This document shows positions 36,478 through 47,195 of a DNA stretch of 64,000 nucleotides, piece after piece. The notes beneath the pieces are model-generated. The model was not told where the DNA came from, made no database searches, and saw nothing but the letters and a program-made list of their open reading frames with translations. The position numbers and the translations under genes are program-made. Origin of the DNA: Dioscorea cayenensis subsp. rotundata (taxonomy: Eukaryota; Streptophyta; Magnoliopsida; Dioscoreales; Dioscoreaceae); NCBI RefSeq assembly GCF_009730915.1, contig NC_052475.1, positions 2,666,001 to 2,730,000 of the forward strand. Reading direction: 5' to 3'. The first letter of the stretch is position 1. Each line of letters begins with the position of its first letter.

Positions 36478-39400
36478 TGTTATAACCAGAGTTTACTGTA
36501 GATTGCTATAACCCATTTCTATAAATTTTTCACTAATCATCAGTATGACTGATCCTCAGTAGAGCACCGGGTCTCAGAGCGGCCTGTCCTCGTGGAAGCT
36601 CTGGTTTGGTAGAGGTCCGATTCATTGTAGCGATCCGAGTTCTCTTAAAAACCTTTCTTCTTCTTCTTTCCTTGCTTTGGCCGAACCCTTCCCATTTCTT
36701 TTGGGCGAGGTTTTTCCGCGAACCAAGCATCCTTTCTCTTCCTCCCTCACCCTTGAACTTGGTAAGCTTGGATTTATGGTTTTATACCGTATTTATTCTT
36801 GTATTTTTTTTGTTTTAGTTTTCTTTTTAAAACCTAGAATTTCTCCATGGATTTGCTTGTTTATAGGCTTAAATTGAAGCCATTGACTTGTTGATCTTGT
36901 GTGAGAATGCTTGTGATGAAATTTCTTGTATTGGTGTTGTAATTTGGAGAAAATCTTAGTTTAAGTGGCGGTTTCACTGTAGCAATTCCGAGGTTACTGT
37001 AGCACCGGCAATATTTGGTTGTTTCTTTGATTTCTTTGGATTAGATTGAAGCTAAAACCCCTAGGAATTCATTGGTAATCTTTAAACCTAGTTTTGAGCT
37101 AATCCTATGATCGAATTAGGGTTGTTTGTTAGAAAACTTAGGGTTTTTCTTGTTTGTTTTGTTTTTTTGCTAAATTTTGTTGTGTTTTGTTATGCTTTGG
37201 CAAGGAGAAGAAGTCTTGGCTCGAGGCAAAGACTTAGCCGAGGAGTAGCTTGCGAGGAAGACAAATTGCCGATCCGGTGAGTGAAAGTATTTTGCATAGC
37301 TTTATTAGAAGAATGCCAATAGCTATATATATATATATATATGCATATCATGTTTTAAGTAAGTTTTATTGATTTATACTTGTTTGGCAATTTGGTGAAT
37401 GATAATTATTGTTGAGACAAATCATGGATGTCTCGTTCGGCATATGATTTGTTATCGTGGGAATTGTGATTGACTTATGTATCCATGAGTTTGTGAAATT
37501 CTTATTTTGTAGGAAACTTGAGATTGTTGTGGAAATATTTGATTTGGTGAAATCCTAGGTTTGAAACAAATTTTTGAATTGTTGAGAGGAAAGGATTTCC
37601 ATGTTAATTCTTGTGTTGGGACTTGCAAATTATTTTTGTATTAAAAAAATTTGGGCTTTGCTTATGTGTTTATCTTGTTCTCGTGCAAAATGGCGAGGTA
37701 TTCTTGATTTATGATTTTGGATGAATATTGTACTCCGAGTGGAGTTATGTTTATTGTTGTGAGTTGTTTTGGTGATATACTACTACAGTAGGCGGTCTCC
37801 ACGGCCAGCCTGTTGAGGTGGCGTGTTGACCGGTTGATTACTACGAGGGCCAGTTCAGGTGGGAGTGTAGAGCCCTGACTGGATATTCATCAAGTAGCCC
37901 TTGACGTTGACCCATCAAGTAGCCCTTGTTCTCGTTATGTTTATTGTGGTGAGTTGTTTGATTTATAATTTTGGATGGATATTGTACTCCGAGTGGAGTT
38001 ATGTTTATTGTGGTGAGTTGTTTTGGTGATATACTACTGCAGTAGGAGGTCTCCATGATTTATGAATATCCAGTCATGACTCTACACTCCCACCTGAACT
38101 GACCCTCGTAGTAATCAACCGGTCAACACGCCACCTCAACAGGCTGGCCGTGGAGACCGCCTACTGCAGTAGTATATCACCAAAACAACTCACAACAATA
38201 AACATAACTCCACTCGGAGTACAATATTCATCCAAAATCATAAATCAAGAATACCTCGGCCATTTGCACGAGAACAAGATAAACACATAAGCAAAGCCCA
38301 AACTTTTAATACAAAATAATTTGCAAGTCCCAACACAAGAATTAACATGGAAATCCTTTCCTCTCAACAATTCAAAAATTTGTTTCAAACCTAGGATTTC
38401 ACCAAATCAAATATTTCCACAACAATCTCAAGTTTCCTACAAAATAAGAATTTCACAAACTCATGGATACATAAGTCAATCACAATTCCCACGATAACAA
38501 ATCATATGCCGAACGAGACATCCATGATTTGTCTCAACAATAATTATCATTCACCAAATTGCCAAACAAGTATAAATCAATAAAACTTACTTAAAACATG
38601 ATATGCATATATATATATATATAGCTATTGGCATTCTTCTAATAAAGCTATGCAAAATACTTTCACTCACCGGATCGGCAATTTGTCTTCCTCGCAAGCT
38701 ACTCCTCGGCTAAGTCTTTGCCTCGAGCCAAGACTTCTTCTCCTTGCCAAAGCATAACAAAACACAACAAAATTTAGCAAAAAAAAAAACAAAAAAAACA
38801 AGAAAAACCCTAAGTTTTCTAACAAACAACCCTAATTCGATCATAGGATTAGCTCAAAACTAGGTTTAAAGATTACCAATGAATTCCTAGGGGTTTTTAG
38901 CTTCAATCTAATCCAAAGAAATCAAAGAAACAACCAAAATATTGCCGTGCTACAAGAACCTCGGAATTGCTACAGTTGAAACCGCCACTTAAACTAAGAT
39001 TTTTCTCCAAATTACAACACCAATACAAGAAATTTCATCACAAGCATTCTCACACAAGATCAACAAGTCAATGGCTTCAATTTAAGCCTATAAACAAGCA
39101 AATTCATGGAGAAATTCTAGGTTTTAAAAAGAAAACTAAAACAAAGAAAATACAAGAATAAATATGGTATAAAACCATAAATCCAAGCTTACCAAGTTCA
39201 AGGGTGAGGGAGGAAGAGAAAGGATGCTTGGTTCGCCGGAAAACCTCGCCCAAAAAAAAAAAGAAAGAAATGGGAAGGGTTCGGCCAAAGCAAGGAAAGA
39301 AGAAGAAGAAGGAAAGAAGAAGAAGAAAGGTTTTAAGAGAACTCGGGCTGCTACAGTAACGGGCCGCTACCAAACCAGGCTTCCACAGGAATATGTCGCT

Positions 39401-39498
39401 ACAGAACCGGTCTGCTACAGGATCAGCCTGCTACAGTATTGGACTGAAAATCTATAGAAATAGGTTATATCAATCTACAGTAAACCCTGGTTATAACA
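36478..39498. mobile_element. Foldback-like element, ~1.4-kb inverted arms, TG...CA ends, 5-bp target duplication
   Basis: Left arm about 36478-37890 and right arm about 38061-39498 are inverted copies separated by about 170 bp, in which part of the arm is repeated again. Ends are TGTTATAACC and GGTTATAACA, flanked by AAATT at 36473-36477 and 39499-39503. Arms are nearly identical near the centre but much more diverged toward the outer ends. No transposase or reverse transcriptase seen. A transcript through it would form a long double-stranded RNA. Class unresolved: TG...CA with a 5-bp duplication is typical of LTR elements, while long inverted arms are typical of foldback elements. Confidence 0.75.
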
Positions 39499-39503
39499 AA
39501 ATT

Positions 39504-41039
39504 ACCTTTTATAATATAATCATATATTTTTTTTAAATATATTTTTTTTATGTTTTAAAAAAGGATTTATTTATCGGTATATATTTTAGTTTTTATTAAA
39601 TTTTTTAAAAAATAAATAACCTATAAATAATGTCCACAGATATATAGATTTCAATATCAAGATACCTATTTCCTTAGAGAAAATTATATACAAAGTCATC
39701 AATATGGCATAAAGCTCGAGTAACAAATTCATTAGTGGGAAATAAATGGATCACATCAAAATCGATTTGAAAAACATCCGACTAGAGAAACTAAAAATAA
39801 GGCATGATTAAAAAAAAGGCATATAGATGAAAAAAACTAGCTCAAGCACAATATCAACGGAGAAACCCTTTAACCACTTCGAATGCAAAAAACTCTACTT
39901 AAAATAGTAAAATTAGTGTCATATCTAGTTGTTGACAAGATTCTTGTCCCAAGCATCGTGTTTAAAAGATAAAAAAAAACCCTAAATGAGAGAGAGAAAC
40001 CAAGTAATATGGCAAAAAGGTAAATTTAATTTTTATCATATCTTACCGGTTTGTATTCTAACTCCCCCCATAGGATTAGTTATCATGAGGCCGGTAAGAT
40101 GAAGCGGGCCAACATGATGAGACTATAATATCCTATTGGCACACCAAACAAAAGATAATAATAGGATATGATAGACTATCATATTCTATTGTCCTTATCA
40201 TATCCACCAAACGGGCTCTAAATCTCATTCAATTCTTTATCCGTAAACCAAACACTTGGAACTCCATTAACACTCCATTTGAACTCTATCCATAAAATAA
40301 GAGAATGTGTATAACCTACAAATTCTAGGTTATTTTCACGAGCACCCTTGAATCAATATCTAATACTCATTGTATGGTAAATATTCACCTATCTATTATC
40401 ACTCTTTCTTCTTTGATGTTTATCTACTGTCCAAAATAAATAAACACATTGCTTAACAAATATTCCCAATCAATGCATAAAGCATGTCTTACAATAAATA
40501 AATAAATAATACAACACTCAGGAGTTCATCCTAGTATTAGTGGGAGCCTACAAGAAATATATCACTAATCCAAACATATCCATGATATATATATATATAT
40601 ATATACTGGAAAAACCACAACTTTGCTAAAAAAAATAAAAGAAAAATACATATACATTAGAGCAGAGAGGAGACAAAACAACTAATAAAACCAAAGAGTA
40701 ACCACAAACAGTAATCCAATCTTCCTACATAAAACAAGAAAAAAAAATAGAATCACAAGAAGGAAAGATGGAGTTTTCCAACAATGACTACTATATATGG
40801 ACATTCATCCTAGGTCCTTCTGGGGGCACAATTGTTGAACATGACCATTTATCAGGGGAAGAGTCCTTGGGTGAAACTTGAGAATTCTCCTCGATGATAA
40901 GAGTTGTGCTTAAGATTGCGTTTAAAATGGTTGATAACGCCTCTCCTAACTTGGTTTTTTTTCGATTCGCAGATAGCCAACCAATGAACAAGTGATCAAA
41001 TTTAATAATAATTGATATTGGAAGGAAGGAGTATTGGTT
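39504..41039. other. Intergenic region, no gene seen
   Basis: AT-rich, with a TA run near 40586-40604. A 'ggatatgata...tatcatatcc' vocabulary near 40140-40205 also occurs left of the foldback element at 36290-36450, suggesting an older repeat split or flanked by it. Confidence 0.45.
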
Positions 41040-41044
41040 GTAAT

Positions 41045-42103
41045 TGTTAGTGCAAAAGCACTTTAATTGACATGATTTTACACCAAGTCAAGGTGATGTG
41101 GCAACCATTGTGATGTGGCATAGATGATGACATGGGAAGCATGGGACGTGGCAAGGAATCTTGGCTTAGAGGCAAATATCTTGGGAGATCTTAGTGGAGT
41201 TATTTTTTGTGTGTGTTACAACTTGAAGACAAGATCTTATCAAGACCATATTTAGGAGATTTGATTGAAGGCTAAAATATAGATGGAGGCTAATTGAAGA
41301 AATACTTATCAATAGTATGATTGGAGAATTACTTATTGAAGATATACCCATTATTGGTATGATTGGCATGATTGAATGAAAATCTATTCTTGGGAAGATT
41401 TGAAGACCAAACTTGGGTGAATTGAAGATCAAGTTTGGAAAGTCTTTGAAAACCAAACTTGGATGAATGACGATCAAGTTTGGAAAGTTTTGTGAAGACA
41501 CACAAAGTTGTACACCCTTTGCGAGGGGACTGCGTGATGAGGAGTTGAGGTAGACTAGTTGCTGGTAGTCGGGATCAGGAGATTTGACTACATCGACTCA
41601 GGCTAAGCATGACTCGGAGGTTGATGGGCTTTGAGATCGCTTTGCAATGGAACCAGAACTTAGTCAAGTTAGCAGTCAGGGCCATGTTGCAAATTCGGTT
41701 ACAACAGAAGTTACAACAGCTAATTTTGGAAGGTTCGAAAGTTAGTAGCCGTAGAGATTTTAAAAGAGGTATGAGCTATATTTGGGATGTTGAGGCATCT
41801 ATATAAACGACCTTGCTTTGAGATTATGATGATGACCGAAGCTATAGCTTGAGTGGGCATTAGAGAATCCAGTGAGGGTTCTTATTTACATTTGAAAAGT
41901 TGAGCGAAAAGATTTGTACTTATGTATTTTCACCTATTTTAGTGGATTGTTTATCTCCGGGCTTGACCCCCAGACGTAAGCGAGTTGACGCCGAACTGGG
42001 TTACCAATTTTGAGTGCCTCCTTTTTTGTTTTGGTTTGTGTGAAATTTTTTATGAGTGTTTGAGTATTCTCTAAACCCACAAACCACAACGGAGGAACAA
42101 ACA
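41045..42103. mobile_element. Solo LTR with 5-bp target duplication
   Basis: Starts TGTTAGTGC and ends GAACAAACA, so the termini form TGTT/AACA. It is flanked by GTAAT at 41040-41044 and 42104-42108. The length of 1059 bp and an end region with 'ccgaactgggttacc' fit a plant LTR. No internal retrotransposon sequence, primer site or second LTR was found nearby. A single LTR between perfect duplications implies LTR-LTR recombination. Lineage not determined. Confidence 0.78.
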
Positions 42104-42109
42104 GTAATA

Positions 42110-43139
42110 TTATAGAATATTCATATATAATTTATGTGTATTTTTAAGAGATTTGTTTGAATATTAAAGGCACAATTGTTTTATAAATATTCTCCTTAAT
42201 TATGTTTTCTTACTATAACTATAACTATCATATCATTAATATAGTTTCTTAATATAAGTTGAACATTTGCCTATTAATAGGCAAATACTCTTTGTATTAC
42301 AAATGCAGCAGTTAATGAAATAATTTTTCACTATGTTCTCTTGAAAATGCTATTATCTTTTTACTAATCAAATATTCCCGTGAATGGCCCTAATAAAGAG
42401 TTCCCATGTCTCATGTTTTTTGAACTTTAGTTTGAAACTTTGAATACCCAAGAAGTCTAGACCTCTGACATGGAAACTGAAAATTATGGTATGCTGTGAA
42501 TGTAGTTTCAAATGTGATCTACAAAGAGGCAACACAAGAATAGATGACTAGTTCTTTCCACCACCCATTGACAATACACTGATATGCCTATTGACAAACT
42601 GCTGGAACCTTCAGAAAAAATCAAGAATCAACAAAGTTTAAAGGCAATACAACATCCAACTCAAAACATCTAATACAAAGTTAAGGTTAATTATCAAAAA
42701 AAGATGAAAGTTTAAAAGCACTAACCTCTGCATGTGATAGGCTTTAAGAATATAATCACCATTTTTCCAAAAGTCAGCAAAAAAAATGTTCCTCATTTTT
42801 AGATTTTCTTTAACTCAATTATTCCATAACGTTACTAAAATACACAAAACTCCTAAAATAGACTATTAATAACATTACAAAACCACTTTCCAAAAAAACC
42901 CTTTAACTAGAAGCTACATCAAGTGTGTATAATTTTTTGAACTTAGAGGGGTACAAATGCAACAAAAAAAATCCATTTTCTTATAAAAAAAAATAAAATA
43001 TAAGAAACCCGAGGTTCTAAGTCAAAAAAACACACTACCATCTTCCTCGGAAATGAAGCCCATTTGATTTGATTCTCGAGGCGCTATTTCCATTTCAAAT
43101 CTCTTAACTCCTTCTCAACGGCTACTCAAAGCCCTAGCC
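42110..43139 (+). promoter_or_regulatory. Region upstream of the 43140 gene
   Basis: AT-rich without ORFs. The last about 80 bases before the ATG are C/T-rich (ctcttaactccttctcaac), as in plant 5' leaders. No TATA box was assigned with confidence. Confidence 0.4.
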
Positions 43140-44927
43140 ATGAGCAAAGCTCTGAAGCTCGGGCGCAAGAGCTCCGACGAAACCCTAATCACCAACCCAT
43201 CCACCAAGAAGAAGAACAACCCAAACGCCAGGAATCCATTGAAGGACCTCAATGTCGTCTCATCCTCCGCCGTTGCCCCTAAATCCCGTTGCTTCAGCTT
43301 CATCCACCGCCCCAAATCCCCTGCTTCCACCCCTCCTAATCCTAAGAGTCATTCGTCGAAAGCCCCTGTGAGTTCCTCAAAATTGCAGGGAAAATCAGAG
43401 AGAAATGCGTTGAAATCGAACCGTAATGGTCCCCGTCGAGCCAATTCGAAGAATTCTAATGTTGGTTTGAAGAAAGATGTCATCTTGGAGAGTGCCCCTG
43501 CTGCTGCTACTACTCCTCCTCTGGAGAAAACTCTTCTCGGGACTCCGACGAGCAATGTTACACCACCAGTGTTGGTTTCCATCTCGCCGGAGATCATCGG
43601 AGCGTCAGTGGTTACTCCGGCACCTGTTTGTTTCGGTGCTGGTCATGTGATGACGGGAGTGACTGATCGGAGGAAATGTAGGCCTAGAGGCATACTCACC
43701 ATTGGCGAAGATAGGGTTAGCGATGGGTCTCGTGTTTCTTCAGCTGCACCACCGCTAGCTGAGGCTTCAATGCACTGGTTGTCATCTCCGTCCAAGAATG
43801 AAGGGAGTTCCTGTTCTACTGTCCAGTTGGCACGTTGCAATGGTGAAGCTTCAGTGAATTGGTTGATTTCCCCCATGGATGATGGAAAAATAAGTGCTTG
43901 TAATAATGGCTCATTAATCTCAAAAGCTCCAGTTTTGAACATGGGCATTGGTTATGATCAAGAGAATTGGAGTTTTTCTCCTATTGGTTGTAATAATGCA
44001 GCATCACCTGAGATTGGAGGATCTATGAGTATTAAATCTTCGATTTCTGAGAGGACACCATTATCTGGTTATGATGTTTGGAGAACTTCCACAAGTGAGA
44101 GTAATATTAGTCCTTTCTCAATGATTTTAAGGAGGGCAGAAGAAATGTCAACATGCAAAGTTTTCAGGCCTTATCAAGAGAGAGTTGGTAACCGCTATGG
44201 TTCGGCAATGCATAATTCACCCTTCTCTGATGGTTCTTTAGGGAGTGGCAATGTCATTTTGACACCATCTTCATGTTCAAGCTCTGGAAAGCAAGCGGCA
44301 AAGTGCCCCTTTGAGACTAATTCATTTGCCGAAGTTCTTGGAAACATCAGGCTGCCCCCTCAGCAGGTAGCAGTGAACAACGATGTAAACAGTCAATTGC
44401 CATTGCCTGAAATTAGCTTTCAGTTTCGCTGCCCAGCCACTCCATCAAACTCTGTTGACTTGAGTCAATTTCTAAAGCCTTCATGCAGTAAGGGACTCCC
44501 AACAGAAGAGTCTTGTTTGGTTAAGAAGGAGTTGTCCTGCGCTGATTTGAGGATATCTTGGAGAGAAGGACTCATCAGTAGAATCTTTGAAGCAGATGAC
44601 ATGGATTGTTTTCATTGGCTTTCAGACGATGAAGAAGATAATGCCTCTTGTAATGGAGTAGACATGGTTGAACATAAGCTTCATCCTAAGTCTGGCTCAG
44701 ATGGTAAAGCCCCTTCACTGGGAGACAAAAATGACCTGCAAAGAACAGATGCTTTTGGATCTATAGAACTCCCTTATGACAAATTAAGCCTACAAAAAGG
44801 TGAAGCTGACGTTACTACTAGAATACTTTCCTGTGCAGAGTCCATTAGCACAGATGGAGGTGGACTGATATCTTCGGGTGATTCTGATTGGACCCTCTTT
44901 TATAAAAACCATTTATTTGAAGTATGA
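43140..44927 (+). CDS. Uncharacterised plant protein, 595 residues, Ser/Pro-rich, with repeated W-x-x-SP motifs
   Basis: One long exon with strong coding character (GC-richer, codon-biased) against AT-rich flanks. A basic N-terminus (KLGRKSS, PSTKKKNNPNARNPLKDLN) could serve in nuclear import. Three spaced motifs, HWLSSPS, NWLISPM and NWSFSPI, lie at about residues 213-281. They look like repeated phosphorylation or docking motifs. A Pro-rich segment (LPLPEISFQFRCPATPSNSVDLSQF) and an acidic patch (WLSDDEEDN) follow, and the end is SDWTLFYKNHLFEV. No enzyme domain or membrane segment is visible. I do not recognise the family. The final GAA|gtatga could be a donor; an open, phase-compatible candidate exon lies at 48398-48474, so the C-terminus is uncertain. 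Confidence 0.8.
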   Translation: MSKALKLGRKSSDETLITNPSTKKKNNPNARNPLKDLNVVSSSAVAPKSRCFSFIHRPKSPASTPPNPKSHSSKAPVSSSKLQGKSERNALKSNRNGPRRANSKNSNVGLKKDVILESAPAAATTPPLEKTLLGTPTSNVTPPVLVSISPEIIGASVVTPAPVCFGAGHVMTGVTDRRKCRPRGILTIGEDRVSDGSRVSSAAPPLAEASMHWLSSPSKNEGSSCSTVQLARCNGEASVNWLISPMDDGKISACNNGSLISKAPVLNMGIGYDQENWSFSPIGCNNAASPEIGGSMSIKSSISERTPLSGYDVWRTSTSESNISPFSMILRRAEEMSTCKVFRPYQERVGNRYGSAMHNSPFSDGSLGSGNVILTPSSCSSSGKQAAKCPFETNSFAEVLGNIRLPPQQVAVNNDVNSQLPLPEISFQFRCPATPSNSVDLSQFLKPSCSKGLPTEESCLVKKELSCADLRISWREGLISRIFEADDMDCFHWLSDDEEDNASCNGVDMVEHKLHPKSGSDGKAPSLGDKNDLQRTDAFGSIELPYDKLSLQKGEADVTTRILSCAESISTDGGGLISSGDSDWTLFYKNHLFEV

Positions 44928-44929
44928 GT

Positions 44930-46062
44930 TGTTTGTTATCTGTAGGCTTTGTATACTCTGTAGATGTGGCCACTTAGTTTGATTGAGCTTTTAGATAGTT
45001 CGATCAATTCAATTGGTAGCATTAGACAGATTTGTAACTTTCTAACAGATGTATGTTAGCTTCTCCCTGTATCGATGGTTCCGATGTCATTTCATTATTA
45101 GTCCCACATAAGTTTAATTGGTAAATCTGCGCATGAGTATATGTCTGGGTCTCTCATTCTATTGGCTTAAGCAGCTTTAGATGGTCTGTTTCTTTATTCA
45201 TTCAATATTGCTGACTTGTTTGATATACTAATCTTTCAACTGTTGATTCTATTCTCATACTTTAACAACATTTGCATGAATCATTTTCACATTGGATCTG
45301 TTTTTCACACTAAATGGGAATATTTGAAAGTAACTTAACTTTGTGAAAAATAATGACTGATGAAGTTCAGTTTCTACATATATAATGACTAATGAGTCTG
45401 CCATTTAAAATCTAAACTAGTTCTTCCTAGGCTTCCAAACAATTGCGCTAAAAAAATTGCCATTACAGAAACAAAGGTAGCCTTGAAAGTTATAATATAT
45501 GCTTGCTAATTGTTGTCCATTGCACACAGGAACAGAAATTAGAAGTGATGTATATGCCAACCTGGTGAAGATGGCGAGTAAGCTCTAGTCTATTTTTTTA
45601 TGTATTATAACAGAAATGAACCAATATTTGGTTTCCTTATTCTTTAAGCAATAGAGCTTGTCTGGAAAATTATATAACATATGCTTTCTAATTGTTGTCC
45701 ATCACACAAACACAGAAGTTTGTGGTAATGTATAACCAATCTATGATGATGGTGAGTGGTCTCAAGTCTATTTTGTTATGTATAATAACAGAAACGACTG
45801 AATATTTGTTTCCTTGCTGTTTGTAATCAAAGATGCTAATTGGGAAGATTTTCTACTGTATGCTGACACAGAAGTTCCTAGTAATTTCCGTGTGAACCTA
45901 GTGATGCTGGTGAGTACTCGCAAGTTGATTTTGTGATGTATGATAACAGAAATGAACCGACATTGTTTTCATAGCTATCTTTAATCAAGTATGCTAGCCT
46001 AGGAAATTTTATAATGTTCACTTTCTAATTGTTCATCACACTAACAAAGAAAGTACAACTGA
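44930..46062. repeat. 3' flank with ~170-180-bp degenerate tandem repeats
   Basis: From about 45490 to 46060 a unit marked by 'ctaattgttgtccat', 'cacagaag', 'gatg(g/c)tgagt' and 'ataacagaaa(t/c)ga' recurs about four times with strong divergence. 44930-45490 holds the probable 3' UTR of the 43140 gene and no other gene. Confidence 0.55.
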
Positions 46063-46064
46063 TA

Positions 46065-46368
46065 CCTCTGTCCATTATAAGTGCCCATCTTAACCATTTC
46101 ATGAAGAGTGAAAAAAGTAGTTGGTTTTATTAAAATTTTATAAACATTTAGCTTACTTTTTAAAAAAATTTAGCTTACTTTTTCCATTTTGCCTATTTCT
46201 CTCCATCCACTAAGATTGTGCTTTAATGTGATATTGGTGGAGAATAATCTATTTAAATAGATTAGTGAGGTTAAATTTGGAAATTAACACTCATATTAGT
46301 TATGTGGACAGATAATTTCGAACATGGAAAGTTTCTGAAAGTGGACACTTATAATGGAATGGAGGGAG
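46065..46368. mobile_element. Stowaway-like MITE (Tc1/mariner), 304 bp
   Basis: The right end reads 'cacttataatggaatggagggag' then TA, and the left end TA then 'cctctgtccattataagtg'. Once inverted, the right end gives CTCCCTCCATTCC, the characteristic plant Stowaway terminus. The TA target duplication is at 46063-46064 and 46369-46370. The interior is AT-rich and non-coding. It inserted into the tandem-repeat region. Confidence 0.8.
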
Positions 46369-46370
46369 TA

Positions 46371-47195
46371 TATAGCAATCCAGTGATGATAGTAAATTCT
46401 TTAAAAGTCTATTTAAAAGTCTAATTTGTAATGTAGTTTGGTGTAAACATCTAGAATTGCTTGTGCAAAATGCAGATTCATATTTAGATTGCTTCTGAAA
46501 TTCTCAAGAGAGAATGTCATCATAATTATGGCTGTATAAATCACATCATGCCGCTATTTTCTGTTGATTTTGGTATCATCTTTCTCATGTCTTTTATTAA
46601 ATTATTATTGTTTGCATTTAAGATGATGATCGATGACTAGTATCAGCTAACCAACTCCGAGACACTTTACCATTACTAAACTGCCGCTGGTTTGGTTTCA
46701 AATAAAGACGCTGTTCTCTTGCCCGTCAAGAGAGTTTGGATATATTAGTGATTCTGTACTTGGAGGTGTTAACATCAGAGATTAATGCTTTGACATATAT
46801 GCGAATCCAATGGAGCTGGTAAATTCTTTGAAGACTATTTTGTTATGTAGTTTGGTGTAAACATCTAGAATTGCTTGTGAAATTGCAGATTCATCTCTGG
46901 ATTGCTTCTGAAATTGGCCATATAAATCCTATCATGCTGTGATTTTTTGCTGACTTTGGTATCATCTTTCTCATGTCTGTCATTAAATTATTTTTGTTTG
47001 CATGTAAGATGTTGACAAATGTCAAATAAACAACTTGGAGATGCTTTTCCATTACTAAACTGCAGATAGTTTGGTTTCACATAAACACATTGTTATCCTG
47101 TCAGTCAAGCAAGTTGGGAGATATTAGTTATTCTGTACCCAGAGGTGTTAATATTAGATATTAATGCTTGCTCACACCTACAAAAATCAGTAATT
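46371..47195. repeat. ~400-bp direct duplication
   Basis: The blocks 'tagtttggtgtaaacatc', 'tttggtatcatctttctcat', 'attactaaactgc' and 'ggtgttaa(c/t)at' appear in the same order at about 46380-46790 and 46800-47190. An old tandem duplication with small indels. Confidence 0.6.

Noticed and set aside
43115..43948. Minus-strand ORFs opposite the 43140 gene
   Set aside because: Shadows of a GC-richer coding exon; the plus-strand frame is far longer and starts after a normal leader.
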